Source: VAZQ01 sp963821505
Lineage (GTDB): Bacteria; Pseudomonadota; Alphaproteobacteria; Rhizobiales; Xanthobacteraceae
DNA: 64,000 nucleotides
Reading direction: 5' to 3'
Assembly: GCA_963821505.1 (NCBI GenBank)
Contig: CAWGEH010000004.1
Coordinates: forward strand, 402,924-466,923
Position numbers and translations under genes: made by a program
Notes under the pieces: generated by a model
Told to the model about the DNA's origin: nothing
Seen by the model: only the letters and a program-made list of their open reading frames with translations
Databases searched by the model: none
In this document: positions 1-9,118 of the stretch, in pieces
Numbering within the stretch: position 1 is the first letter of the stretch
Layout: each line of letters begins with the position of its first letter

Positions 1-312
1 GACCTCCTGCGCAATCGCCGTTTCCTGCGGGTGATCGACGGCTTCGGGCGCGAGGACTTGCTCTACGGCGAGGCACAGCCGGACGTGCGCAACACCCACA
101 AGAGCATCGCCGACTCGGTCAGGCAGCTGCGGCCCCTGGTGGCGGCGGGCAAGCCGGTCCTGGTGGTTGAATACACCGCCGATCGGGAACTTGCCGCTGC
201 GATGCTGCGCGAGATCCGGGACCTCGGCTACGTCGGCTATGTCGCGGACCGGGAGCTCAAAACGCTTTCGCCGCCCGCCTTCGGATGCGGACAGCCGGAT
301 TGTTCGCGATGA
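1..312 (+). CDS. GH114 endo-alpha-1,4-polygalactosaminidase-like protein, C-terminal part
   Basis: The reading frame is open from the first base, so this is the last 103 residues of a gene that begins outside the window. The sequence (FGREDLLYG near the start, then VRQLRPLVAAGKPVLVVEYT and LRDLGYVGYVADREL-like end) resembles the C-terminal part of the TM1410/GH114 TIM-barrel family. In Pseudomonas PelA such a domain is fused to a deacetylase and cuts the Pel polymer. Here the deacetylase is a separate gene at 6269-8569, so this looks like the hydrolase half of a split PelA. It is convergent with pelG and their 3' ends overlap by 56 bp. The family call is by recognition; no catalytic residue lies in the visible part. 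Confidence 0.75.
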   Translation, partial: DLLRNRRFLRVIDGFGREDLLYGEAQPDVRNTHKSIADSVRQLRPLVAAGKPVLVVEYTADRELAAAMLREIRDLGYVGYVADRELKTLSPPAFGCGQPDCSR

Positions 313-1678
313 AGGTCAGGTAATCGAGCCGGTAGAGCGTTCTGGCCAAGGCGAGATAAGCCACCAGGGCGGAGATCGCCGAGGCGGCGAGAAAGCCAAG
401 ACCCAGATAATTCGCTCCGAGCGGCAGCAGCGCCCAGGTCAAAGCCCCGTTGAGCACGAGGAAAACCGTCTGCAGGGCGAAGAACGCCATTCGGCGATCG
501 AAATAGAGCATGAGCGATGAGCAGGTGACGAACAGAAACTGGAACGCGGCCCCGATCACGCCCATCCGGAGCGTGCCGGCCTGACGAAATTGCATGTCGA
601 GTGCATCGATCAGGGCCGGTGCCGAGACCGCCACGAGCGCGCAGATCACCAGTTGCGGCACCGTGATGCCGGAGAGCGACGCAATGGTCTCGTCGCGCAG
701 GCGCCGGCCATGCGAGCGAATCTGGGCGAGCGTCGCATGTTGCAGAATGCTGGAATAGAACAGCCGGTAGTTGCGGAAGAATTTCACTTCCAGGTGGACG
801 ACGAAAGCCGCGTAGGCCGGAACTACGACGAGGTACGACACGAACATGGCGCTGTCGTAGAGCGGTGCGTGCAGCAGGCCGTTTTGAATCTGCGTGCCGA
901 ACGGCGACAGCCATACGACCCATTTGTCTACCCACACTCCGATCGCGCCGAACAACCCGCCGAGTGCGATCGGCCAGTAACCGATGGCGGCGCGGCAAAG
1001 CTCGAGCGCCGGCGCCGCAATCCTCGTCACCGCGAACGGAAAGGTGGCGATGAGACGGGCGAGCAGTCCGAACAATGTGGCACCGAGCCCGAAATTGAAG
1101 CCCCACAGCATGATCGCGAGATCGGGCCGGACGTTGTAACCGATGGTGACGGACGCGACCGCGAGCACCATGCCGATGGCGAAGAACGCCGTCACCGAGA
1201 TGTAATCGCGCGTGACGCTGCAGAACAGGCAGGCAACCCAGACCAGCGCGATCAGAGCGCAATTCGCTGTCGCGGCCACGCTCGCGGCGGCGTCCAGGTC
1301 GAGGGCCATCCCGAACAGCAGCGTTCCCGCCACAACCGTGACGACCGCGGAAAACGAGAAGGCTGCCAGCATGACGGGAGGAACCGCCGCAACCTCGCGG
1401 TCGTGCAGCTTGTCGGATATCAGGCGGGCGCTGACGAGCGCGATCGGAGCGGTGATGACGAAGGACAGCGAGAAGCTGTAGATGATCAGTGCGCGGAACG
1501 CCGCGATCGTGCTTTTGCCTTCGAGCTCGTTGATGCTGGCGCTGATGAGCCAAATGCACAGCACGGAGAGCAGGCACGGGCCCGCCGCCACGATCGACGC
1601 ATGCGCGAACGACGCCACGCGATCGGCAATGGAGCTGCTGCGATACAAACGTTCCAGTGCGAAGCCGATGCCGGCCAT
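257..1678 (-). CDS. pelG: PelG-like exopolysaccharide membrane transporter
   Basis: 473-residue polytopic inner-membrane protein with about twelve hydrophobic segments, close to the length of Pseudomonas PelG. PelG belongs to the MOP flippase superfamily and partners PelF and the PelD/PelE inner-membrane complex in moving the growing Pel chain across the membrane. The N-terminus (MAGIGFALERLYRSSSIADR) followed by a helix beginning VASFAHASIVAAGP is typical of the family. It is the last gene of the leftward pel operon and is separated from pelF by 172 bp holding a palindromic repeat, so part of the transcript may terminate or be processed there. Its 3' end overlaps the convergent GH114 gene. 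Confidence 0.88.
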   Translation of the reverse strand: MAGIGFALERLYRSSSIADRVASFAHASIVAAGPCLLSVLCIWLISASINELEGKSTIAAFRALIIYSFSLSFVITAPIALVSARLISDKLHDREVAAVPPVMLAAFSFSAVVTVVAGTLLFGMALDLDAAASVAATANCALIALVWVACLFCSVTRDYISVTAFFAIGMVLAVASVTIGYNVRPDLAIMLWGFNFGLGATLFGLLARLIATFPFAVTRIAAPALELCRAAIGYWPIALGGLFGAIGVWVDKWVVWLSPFGTQIQNGLLHAPLYDSAMFVSYLVVVPAYAAFVVHLEVKFFRNYRLFYSSILQHATLAQIRSHGRRLRDETIASLSGITVPQLVICALVAVSAPALIDALDMQFRQAGTLRMGVIGAAFQFLFVTCSSLMLYFDRRMAFFALQTVFLVLNGALTWALLPLGANYLGLGFLAASAISALVAYLALARTLYRLDYLTFIANNPAVRIRRRAAKAF

Positions 1679-1725
1679 GGGTCAACTACCTAGCGTTGTC
1701 GATCAGACGTCGCCGCGATCTCGGT

Positions 1726-1819
1726 GGGCTCCCTCTCCCCATTTGGGGTGAGGGGGTTACGGGCCGAACGAGAGACCTTAACCCCTCACCCCGCCCCTCT
1801 CCCAATGGGAGAGGGAGCC
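1726..1819. repeat. Intergenic palindromic repeat, copy 1
   Basis: Between pelF and pelG. The arm CTCCCTCTCCCC at 1729-1740 is followed by a G-rich strand, then by the complementary CCCCTCACCCC at 1783-1793 and GGGAGAGGGAGCC at 1806-1818. A related element lies at 21846-22015. It could fold in RNA and stabilise or attenuate the pel transcript; that role is inference. Confidence 0.75.
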
Positions 1820-1850
1820 CATCTGAGCAAGCCGCTTGGGTCGTAATCCA

Positions 1851-3440
1851 TCACGCCACCCGCTGCGACGGCGCCTCCATGTAGCGTTGATAGATCGTGG
1901 CATAGGCGCCATCGACGATCTCGAGATGGTAGTGGCGCTTCACACGTTCCTGCATCGCGCGGCCCAGCCGCTGGCGGCGGTCGTGATCGCGCAGGAGCGC
2001 GACGATGGCGGCCGCGGTCTGTTCGGGCGAGGCAACATCGGTGAGGATTCCGCCGTCGCCGAGGGCCGGTTGCTCGTCGTGCCGACCGAACAGGATTTCC
2101 CGGCACGCCCCCACGTCGGTGGCCACGGTGGGAATAGCGGCGGCGCCCGCCTCGAGCACGCTCAACGGCTGCGACTCGCTCACGCTCGTCAAGACGTTCA
2201 CGTGGATGTACGGGAAGTAGTGCGTGACCTCGACCTGGCCGGTGAAGCGCACGGCATCGGATAACCCCAGATCCGCCACCAGCGCCTTGCACTCCTCGTA
2301 ATAGTCCGGCTGCTCGTCGGTCGGCCCCATCACCAGCGCGACGACATCCGGAAGCTCGGTGCGCACCACCCGGATGGCCTGCAGATAGGTCTTGATGTCC
2401 TTGATCGGAACCACGCGGCCGACCAGTGCGACCGTCGGGGGATCGTCCGGGCTGGCCTGCGGCAAGCGACTGAGCGCGTGATAATCGACGCCATTCGGGA
2501 TGATTTTCATCCGCGCCTGCGCCGCCCCGTGGAGCGCCTGCGCCGACTGGTTGGCGCCGTGCAGCGTGATCACTTCCGCGCACGCCTGGTAGCAGGTCCT
2601 CGCATAGCTTTCGAACGCGACCGACCAGAAGTCGCGCAGATCGCGGCGCGGGTCGCGGATGGCGAATCCCTTGTCGACCGTGTCGACGATCCAGTCGGCC
2701 TGCAGGATCTCGATCCGCCGTTCGTTGGTGTAGATGCCATGCTCGGTGATGAGGGCCGGCCGGCCGGTTTCCACGGTGGCGCGTGCCGCCAGCAATCCGG
2801 CATAACCGGTGGAAACGGTGTGGTAGACGCGCGCCGGTGGCAGCGGAAACGAAAGCGTTGCCACGAGCCCGCCGAACAGCGCGCGCCAAGCCCAGAAGAA
2901 GTGAAGGAACGACTCGTGCGGCATTTCGCGGTCGTAGAGATCGCAGACCAGATTCCATGCCAGCGTCGAGTCCAGCAGGTCGGCCGTGCGTCGCGCCTTC
3001 ACCAGGGGCGCAAGCAGCCGGATGATTTTCGCCAGCTCGGGGAGGCCGCCGGCACTGAGAAAGACGTCAACCGCCCTGTCGAACTCCGCCTGATCGAACG
3101 AACGCGGCCGGCGCCAGCCGCCGTTGCCATGCAATTCACTCAGATAAAGGTGATGCAGCGCTGCGAGATTGGGCAATGCGCTGTATTTCGCCGGCGGCGC
3201 CGGTGGTTCCGGGAGAATTGCGACGACGCAGAACCGCAAGTCGGGTTGCCGGCGGATGAGGCCATGCATCCAGGCGGACACCCCTCCGGACACGTAAGGG
3301 TAGGCCCCCTCCACGATCAGGCATACGTCGGCCTCGCTCCCGTTTTCTCCCGCGCTCGCGGGAGTGGGTAAGGTCGGAGTTTCGCTCAACGCCGATCGGG
3401 CCACGTGACGTCCCGGATGCGAATACAGTTCAACGCGCAT
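1851..3440 (-). CDS. pelF: PelF-like family 4 glycosyltransferase
   Basis: Cytosolic GT-B glycosyltransferase of about 529 residues that would polymerise the Pel backbone from a UDP-sugar (UDP-GalNAc/GlcNAc in characterised Pel systems). Family hallmarks seen are the PelF N-terminal motif PYVSGGVSAWMHGL, ITEHGIYTNER, the nucleotide-sugar site GRVVPIKDIKTY, and the E-x7-E motif in SESQPLSVLEAGA. An ATG at 3440 was chosen over the upstream one at 3491 because AGGAG lies 5 bases before it and the family's N-terminus starts near here. It lies 62 bp after pelE, in the same operon. Confidence 0.92.
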   Translation of the reverse strand: MRVELYSHPGRHVARSALSETPTLPTPASAGENGSEADVCLIVEGAYPYVSGGVSAWMHGLIRRQPDLRFCVVAILPEPPAPPAKYSALPNLAALHHLYLSELHGNGGWRRPRSFDQAEFDRAVDVFLSAGGLPELAKIIRLLAPLVKARRTADLLDSTLAWNLVCDLYDREMPHESFLHFFWAWRALFGGLVATLSFPLPPARVYHTVSTGYAGLLAARATVETGRPALITEHGIYTNERRIEILQADWIVDTVDKGFAIRDPRRDLRDFWSVAFESYARTCYQACAEVITLHGANQSAQALHGAAQARMKIIPNGVDYHALSRLPQASPDDPPTVALVGRVVPIKDIKTYLQAIRVVRTELPDVVALVMGPTDEQPDYYEECKALVADLGLSDAVRFTGQVEVTHYFPYIHVNVLTSVSESQPLSVLEAGAAAIPTVATDVGACREILFGRHDEQPALGDGGILTDVASPEQTAAAIVALLRDHDRRQRLGRAMQERVKRHYHLEIVDGAYATIYQRYMEAPSQRVA

Positions 3441-3502
3441 TCCCGCTCCTATAGCGTTTTTCCGGCAGAGCGGTTTGCGATTCCGCGGCAATGGACTCCG
3501 CT

Positions 3503-4240
3503 CTAGAACCGGCGCGGCTCCACATCAAGACACTCGCGAGCGGTTGCCTGCGCGCCTTGGGTGGCGGGATTGCCGGTGGACCACAGGCGGTTCTTCTCGT
3601 CGACGTCGAGGCGGCTTGCGACCGCCGCGGCCTGGGCGCGGATAAATCCGTTCCTGTTGCGCATGGCTTTGCGCAACGCGGGCCGAAAATCGGCATGATA
3701 GCGCCGACCGATCACGCCGAGCACGCGCTGCTGCTCCTCGACCGAGGCGCCCTGCAGGATCGGCCCGAAGCGAGGCACCTTCGCCGCCGGATCGGACGGC
3801 AAGCGGCCCGACATCAGCTCCTCGCGGATGCGGGTCGCGCGCGTACGGGCCACGACGCCGGCAATATAGTCGTACCAATGCCGCAGCCTCGTCGGCGACG
3901 GGCGTTGGTACCACAACGCCAGCGCCATGGCGGCGCAGCCCAGAGCCCCGATCGGCCCGGTTGCGAAGGTCGCGACCATGAGCAGCACCGGCACGGTCAG
4001 CTCGCCGCCGCTGTTTGCGCGCATCCGCAAGAATACGGCCGGCACGAGTAGCACTGCGGCATGCAGGAGCATGAAAATTCCGAAAGTGGCGCCGGCGCTC
4101 AGGCCGTACACGAGCACGGCCAGGCTTGCCGCGAAGGTGAGCAGCGCCACCAGCATATCGGCGAAGCCCACGTCCAGCCTGGGCTCGTGGAGCCCCGGAA
4201 AAGCCGGCTCCGATGCGACCGCGCGATCCATCTCGATCAT
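3503..4240 (-). CDS. pelE: PelE-like inner membrane protein
   Basis: Protein of about 245 residues. Hydrophobic segments lie near residues 30-110 (DMLVALLTFAASLAVLVYGL and two more), followed by a soluble helical region with TPR-like character (RIREELMSGRLPSDPAAK). In Pel systems PelE joins PelD and PelG in the inner-membrane synthase complex. The start at 4240 is preferred because its ATG overlaps the pelD stop (ATGA); an ATG at 4273 would add 11 residues and lengthen the overlap. Sequence identity is weak, so the name rests mainly on position between pelD and pelF, length and topology. Confidence 0.72.
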   Translation of the reverse strand: MIEMDRAVASEPAFPGLHEPRLDVGFADMLVALLTFAASLAVLVYGLSAGATFGIFMLLHAAVLLVPAVFLRMRANSGGELTVPVLLMVATFATGPIGALGCAAMALALWYQRPSPTRLRHWYDYIAGVVARTRATRIREELMSGRLPSDPAAKVPRFGPILQGASVEEQQRVLGVIGRRYHADFRPALRKAMRNRNGFIRAQAAAVASRLDVDEKNRLWSTGNPATQGAQATARECLDVEPRRF

Positions 4241-5337
4241 TGCAGGGTTACCTCGCGATCGGGCGGCGTCCATCCCTCGATCCAGACGCGGGCATTTTCG
4301 CGGTCTACGGCGGACGCGGAATCGCCAAGCTCATGGCCGTTCGCCGGCCGCGGCGCCGCTGCTGCGTGCCAGCTGTCGACCAAGCTGATGCGGAGGATCA
4401 ACCGCGATAGTTCCGAACAGGTAAGGCTGAACCTGCGCTCGACGTCCTCGGGATGATCGTCGAGCGACACCCCGCCGACTGCGAGCATTCCGATCACGCG
4501 CGTGGACGCCTGGGTGTCGAGCAGCGGGCCGGCCAGCAGAGCGCGACTGCCGAGCAGCGCGCCGTCGGCAGGGCGCGCGGCTGAGAGCATTCGCCGTTCA
4601 TGCACGATCGCGGTGAAGACCGGATCGTCGGAGGGAATATCCGCCACGTGCCGGTCGTCGGCGCCCGGTGGGAATGCCACCTTGAGCGCATTGTCCCGCA
4701 ACAAACAGACCGAGAACTCCGCGGCGCCGGTCATTAGAATGACGAACCGCGTCAGTCGCTGGGCAAAATTGTCCCACGCCGCATCGTGCAATTCGGTAAT
4801 CGCTTGGGCGACGTCGATGTTGGACCAACGCGTGTTGGCAGCGATATGCCGCTCGAGCATCTCCGTGCGGGCCCGCAGATCCACGCAGAGATCGGCGACG
4901 GCCGTGCAGTCTCGGCTGCGCTCCGCAAGCTCGGCCTCGAGTTCCGCGGTGGTTGCGATCTGGCGGCTGCGAATATGGCCGATCAACAGCGCGACGCAGG
5001 TCCAGCCCACCGGCTCGGCCGCGACGCGGCCGATATAGGCGTACATGTCCTCGGTCATCAGCGCCGGCGGCAGGCCGCTCCAGTATTGCAGTCCGGCGGC
5101 GACGACTGCGGCGGCGAGGCCGGCGGCCAAGCCATGCTGGAGACTGAGCACGACGACCGGAAGCCACAGCGGGTTTGGATACGGCCCCGGGCTCACGCTG
5201 ACGAGAATCTGCTTCGCCAGCAGGGCAATGCCGAAAAGCAGCGTGAATTCGAACACCATGCGCAGCATCGACGACCATCGCGACCGGCTGGCGGGGCCGG
5301 GCGCGGCATTGGCCGGAGCGCCGATGCTCTCGCTCAC
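4237..5337 (-). CDS. pelD: PelD-like membrane GAF protein without a GGDEF domain
   Basis: 366 residues. Four hydrophobic segments span about residues 25-125 (EFTLLFGIALLAKQIL, LWLPVVVLSL, ALLIGHI). A short coiled region with ELEAELAERSRDC follows, then a GAF-like domain at about 170-320 (FVILMTGAAEFSVCLL to VIGMLAVGGVSLDD). Characterised PelD is about 455 residues and ends in a degenerate GGDEF domain whose RxxD site binds c-di-GMP. Here the protein stops about 45 residues after the GAF domain and no GGDEF fold is apparent, so post-translational c-di-GMP control may be absent. It overlaps both neighbours by ATGA, so translation is probably coupled. Confidence 0.8.
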   Translation of the reverse strand: MSESIGAPANAAPGPASRSRWSSMLRMVFEFTLLFGIALLAKQILVSVSPGPYPNPLWLPVVVLSLQHGLAAGLAAAVVAAGLQYWSGLPPALMTEDMYAYIGRVAAEPVGWTCVALLIGHIRSRQIATTAELEAELAERSRDCTAVADLCVDLRARTEMLERHIAANTRWSNIDVAQAITELHDAAWDNFAQRLTRFVILMTGAAEFSVCLLRDNALKVAFPPGADDRHVADIPSDDPVFTAIVHERRMLSAARPADGALLGSRALLAGPLLDTQASTRVIGMLAVGGVSLDDHPEDVERRFSLTCSELSRLILRISLVDSWHAAAAPRPANGHELGDSASAVDRENARVWIEGWTPPDREVTLQ

Positions 5338-6269
5338 CTGCGCCTCCTGCGGCCGAATTCGTCCCGCGGCTCGATGTTCGAGACCGTGCTGCCGGCGGCG
5401 TCCGTCTCCGCCGTGACGCCCGGCGTCTCCGGCTCGCAGGGCTCCTGCGACGGATCGGCCCCGGCACCCGCGGGGGCCTCATTTCGCGGCACCTCGCAGA
5501 GGAGCCTGCGCGCCGCCGACTCGTCCACGGTCGTCATCATGCGAATGAGGCGCGCGGAGGGGATTTCCGCCTCTGCGGGCCGATGAATGCTGACCTTGCG
5601 CCAATAGCCGATCCAAGACGCCGCCTTGCTCAGAGCCGCCGTCTTGTCGCCGATCTGCACCAGCACGTCGAACAAGGCGAGACGTCCGATGCTGCGCTCC
5701 GGATTCGCGATCTCGTCGAAACGGGTGAGCGCCTCGCGGGCGCCGTAAAGGTCGCCTTGCGCCGCCAGCATCAGGCCGAGCCGCTCGGCGTCGTTCGCCG
5801 TGATCATCCGATCAGCCAGAAGCGTGCGCAGCAGGCCCTCCTCGCGATCGAATGCTCCCTTCAGTCGGTACTGCGCCAGCAAGTCGCGCGCGATCTGCGG
5901 CGACGGCGAAAGCTCGAACAGCCCTTCGAGCGTGCGCATTTGAGCCTGCTTGTCTTGGATGTCGCCGTAGTGCTTTGCCAGCATGGCGATGGCGGCCGGA
6001 TCGGCGGGATGGTCGGCGACGAAGTCCCGCATGATGCGCGTCGCCTGGTCGATTTCGGCGAACGACATGTACAATTTATAGAGGTGGAGGACCGCGTCGA
6101 CATCGCGCTTGCCGGCGCGGTAGCGTGCTTCGAGCGCCTTGACGGCTTCCTCGTTGTGGCCATCACGCACCAGCATGGTCCATTGCTCGCGATCGCCCGG
6201 CACCATGGCGACCCCCGCGGCCAGCGCGGCGGCGGTCAGCGAGACGATGAGCGCGATATGACGAAGCAT
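5334..6269 (-). CDS. Short TPR protein in the PelB position
   Basis: 311 residues. One N-terminal membrane anchor or signal (IALIVSLTAAALAAGVAMV) is followed by several TPR-like helical pairs (GHNEEAVKALEARYRAGKRD, DPAAIAMLAKHYGDIQDK) over residues 35-260, then a disordered acidic tail ending in basic RRRRR. Pseudomonas PelB is about 1190 residues, with TPRs that bind PelA and a C-terminal outer-membrane porin. This protein would correspond only to a TPR part; there is no beta-barrel. It sits between the deacetylase and pelD with 1-bp and 4-bp overlaps, which supports a scaffold role in Pel export. Confidence 0.7.
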   Translation of the reverse strand: MLRHIALIVSLTAAALAAGVAMVPGDREQWTMLVRDGHNEEAVKALEARYRAGKRDVDAVLHLYKLYMSFAEIDQATRIMRDFVADHPADPAAIAMLAKHYGDIQDKQAQMRTLEGLFELSPSPQIARDLLAQYRLKGAFDREEGLLRTLLADRMITANDAERLGLMLAAQGDLYGAREALTRFDEIANPERSIGRLALFDVLVQIGDKTAALSKAASWIGYWRKVSIHRPAEAEIPSARLIRMMTTVDESAARRLLCEVPRNEAPAGAGADPSQEPCEPETPGVTAETDAAGSTVSNIEPRDEFGRRRRR

Positions 6270-8569
6270 CAGCGCCCACCATTGGTATCTGAACAGGCCA
6301 CATCGATCTCGCGCGGCGACATCGCGTCGGCATCGGCGGTGAACGCCAGACGTCCATCGTCGCCCACCTCGGTGTCCTCATCCCAGACCGTCTCCTTGGA
6401 ATCGTGCACCGAGACGTGATAGAGGCCGGGCTTGAGCCCGCCCCAGGTCATTTGTCCGGTGCCGTATCCCTTCGCCATAACCGTGAAGCCGCATTCGTTT
6501 CGCCGCATGTCGCGGAACGTCCAGCGGCCGTCGATCAGGTGCGGCGCCGTTGCTTCCGCCGCATCGCCGCGATCCTCGGCGAGCGCGACGATCACTTCGT
6601 CCTGGGCCTCGTCGAGCGCCACATAGAGCGACGTTCCCTTCTTGCGCTGACCCAGCACGCCGACGCTGCGCGTGAAATCGACCGCAACGTCGGTGGCATC
6701 ATCGAATCGCACGGTCTGCAGCGCGCCGCGATTTTGGATGAGCCAGCTCGAATCTCCCAAGGCGGAGATCTGCGTCGAGAAGAAGCCGTCCGCGATGGCG
6801 GCGTAATGGGAGGCCGCGATCGGCGTCACGGACGCCTGCCGGGCGGCGTCGAGATGGTGGCGCACCGCAGCGAGCTGGGCGGGGCGCTCGCCGGCGAACA
6901 TATGGTAGTAGACGTTGATCGGCTTGAGCCGCCGTGGCGTTTCCGTGGCGTTGATGGTCGCCTCGAGATTCAGAAAGCCGTGCTCGCGGCCGCTGCCGTC
7001 GGTGATGTAGATGTAGTCGTTGGCATTGCCGGCGTAGATCTGCCGTTCGGCGCCGGCCGTTCTCGAGATCGGCGAGAGGTAGCTGATCGAGGGGTAGTCA
7101 GCGTCGTAACGGGAATCGCCGCCGTTGAGATTGCGCAGTCCCAGCCGCCGCGTCCGCGCGATCGCCCCCTCGAACGGCTCGGCGCCGCCGCTCCATAGAT
7201 AAAGCGCACCGTGTTTGCCCTCGGGCGCCATCTCCTCGGCGGCGGTGATCGCGCCACGAATTTCCTGATCGAGATCGAACGGAAACTCGCTGTAGGCGCG
7301 CGGGGGATCGTCCTCGATGATCTTGCCCTCGGTCTCGTCGCCCTTGCGTGCGAGTCCCGGAAACAGCCGCCTGGCCAGACGGCGCATGCGCTCGCCCACG
7401 ACCGCCGTCCATTCCGTCTCGTCGGGACCGACGAGCCGCTTCTCCGTCGCCCAGTCGTAGTTCTCGAAGAAGCCCCACTGATAGGGATGAGTGTAGGTGT
7501 GGGTGGCGACCTCGACCTGCGGCAGGGCATAGAGCTCGCGTGCGGCCTGGCGGGCGGCTTCGGGCGTGCCGTACTTTTCGTCGATGTCGGCGCCGATCAC
7601 GCCGACCGCCACCGGCAGATCGGGATAGGGAGCGATCAGCTCGCGCAGCACGACGGCCGCCGCGATGGTGGGTTTTTCGCGATAGGCCTCGATGCGCGAG
7701 ACGTTGTTCCAGCCGTCGCCGTCGATATGGCTGAACCAGATGCGGCGACCCGACAGCGTGGTCACGTCCGGTATCGGCATGGTCTCCGCGCCGAATGCCT
7801 TCTGGAAGAACGCGAACGGATCGATGATCCACTTGGCCCGTCCCGTCTCCGGCTCCTCGTAGACGACATACCCGCTCGCGGCATAGCCGCCGCGGTTGCT
7901 GGTGAGCACCACGCTGCTGGCCAGCACCAGGTCTCCTTCGCGATGCTCCAGGACCAGGTGGGAGGTGACATCGGAGCCGAAAGTCCCGACGATCGGAAAC
8001 GCCGGCAGCACCGGATCGAGCGCGCGCTCGAAGCCGACGAGCGTGTCGCGGTGAAGAATGCGGGTGCCGTAGGTCAGGTCGACCACGTTTCCGCTCAGGC
8101 CGAATCCGATCGCGGCGAAAAGCTCGTTGCCATCGGCGAGCGACGTGCCGGCGGACGGCAGCCCGCTGTCGCCGAGTACCACCGTTCGAACGCCCTGTTC
8201 GACCTGTTCCCGCGCCCAGAGATAGAACGAGGCCGGCGGCGCGCGCCGCAACCAGGTGAGGATGCCGCGGATATTGGCCGTGCGATCCGCGCTCGGCACT
8301 CCGGCGTTGACGTCCCAATAGGTGACGACGAAGCCGAGATGATTGAGCGGCATCTCGGCGAAGCGGTGAATGCGCGTCTGATCCGGCCTCGGCTCCTCGC
8401 GGCCGTCGTAGACGGCGAGGATTTCGCGCCGCACCGGCTCCACGAAGGGCTCATCTCCGAGCGGCTGCGCGCTTGCGACCGGCGCCAGCGGCAGGGCGCA
8501 GAGCAGCAACAGCATCCATTGTGCGAGCGCAATTCGAAGCGCAATCGGGCGGCAGACGTGGCGGCGCAT
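6269..8569 (-). CDS. pelA: PelA-like periplasmic polysaccharide deacetylase (no GH114 domain)
   Basis: About 766 residues when started at 8569, which places a signal peptide (helix to PLAPVASAQP) at the N-terminus; an ATG at 8728 would add 53 unconvincing residues. A Rossmann/reductase-like region covers about residues 40-270. It is followed by a deacetylase domain with the metal motif HIDGDG (about 281-286) and HTYTH (about 357-361), the D and HxxxH ligands expected for PelA-type CE18 enzymes. It would remove N-acetyl groups from the Pel polymer in the periplasm, making it cationic. It is the first gene of the leftward pel operon. The hydrolase domain that precedes the deacetylase in Pseudomonas PelA is missing and is probably the separate gene at the window's left edge. 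Confidence 0.85.
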   Translation of the reverse strand: MRRHVCRPIALRIALAQWMLLLLCALPLAPVASAQPLGDEPFVEPVRREILAVYDGREEPRPDQTRIHRFAEMPLNHLGFVVTYWDVNAGVPSADRTANIRGILTWLRRAPPASFYLWAREQVEQGVRTVVLGDSGLPSAGTSLADGNELFAAIGFGLSGNVVDLTYGTRILHRDTLVGFERALDPVLPAFPIVGTFGSDVTSHLVLEHREGDLVLASSVVLTSNRGGYAASGYVVYEEPETGRAKWIIDPFAFFQKAFGAETMPIPDVTTLSGRRIWFSHIDGDGWNNVSRIEAYREKPTIAAAVVLRELIAPYPDLPVAVGVIGADIDEKYGTPEAARQAARELYALPQVEVATHTYTHPYQWGFFENYDWATEKRLVGPDETEWTAVVGERMRRLARRLFPGLARKGDETEGKIIEDDPPRAYSEFPFDLDQEIRGAITAAEEMAPEGKHGALYLWSGGAEPFEGAIARTRRLGLRNLNGGDSRYDADYPSISYLSPISRTAGAERQIYAGNANDYIYITDGSGREHGFLNLEATINATETPRRLKPINVYYHMFAGERPAQLAAVRHHLDAARQASVTPIAASHYAAIADGFFSTQISALGDSSWLIQNRGALQTVRFDDATDVAVDFTRSVGVLGQRKKGTSLYVALDEAQDEVIVALAEDRGDAAEATAPHLIDGRWTFRDMRRNECGFTVMAKGYGTGQMTWGGLKPGLYHVSVHDSKETVWDEDTEVGDDGRLAFTADADAMSPREIDVACSDTNGGR

Positions 8570-9118
8570 CACGACGGCCAGCAAGCCGATCAATCGCGTC
8601 CAACAGATGTCAAGAAAAGGACGTGCGCGCGGCCGGCTCAACAATATGAACGAATGTTCAAATTTCGTCAGGCGTTCTACTGGCGGAGCGGCGCGATGCT
8701 TGTGAGATACCTTTTCCTGGACCCGCATAGCGTCGGTTTCCGGACCGGGCCGCGCTCTGAACCGACGAGCGCGTCAGCCCCATTCGCGCCGATCTCTGTA
8801 TCTAACCGATTGTTGCATCAACTGATTTACCGGCCGCCGCGCGGCCCCGCGGCCGCAACCGACTCTCGCCCGGCGTCGCCGCCCGCAATCACGGACGGGC
8901 GCGACGACAATCTCTACCAACAGCTAAATTGTTCGTCGAGAAAACTCTACGTCGCTGCCCGGCCGGTTGCGAAATATTTGCTGACTGTTGTTTTCAGGTC
9001 GACGCCAGGCAGGGGGGGAGAGGCGCGGCCCGAGATCGGCGCGGGCCGTTGCGCTCGCGATTTCCGGGCGTCCCCTCGGCGGGCCCGGCATGCTAGGATG
9101 GCCGCGAGGGAGCAACCC
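8570..9118. other. Divergent intergenic region, pel operon / Rieske gene
   Basis: About 550 bp with no convincing gene. It must hold the leftward pel promoter and the rightward promoter for the Rieske gene. A relatively A/T-rich stretch lies at 8915-8998. I could not assign -35/-10 boxes or an operator with confidence. Confidence 0.5.

Noticed and set aside
237..1685. Long open frame on the minus strand parallel to pelG
   Set aside because: It is an Arg-rich shadow of pelG in another frame; pelG has the membrane topology and family motifs.
4917..4960. RxxD (RSRD) in PelD as the c-di-GMP site
   Set aside because: It lies in the helical linker before the GAF domain, not in a GGDEF fold, so it is unlikely to be the inhibitory site.
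7211..9118. Plus-strand frame running through the pelA complement into the Rieske gene
   Set aside because: Only the last 121 codons (from 9119) have Rieske motifs and a ribosome site; the rest is antisense to pelA.
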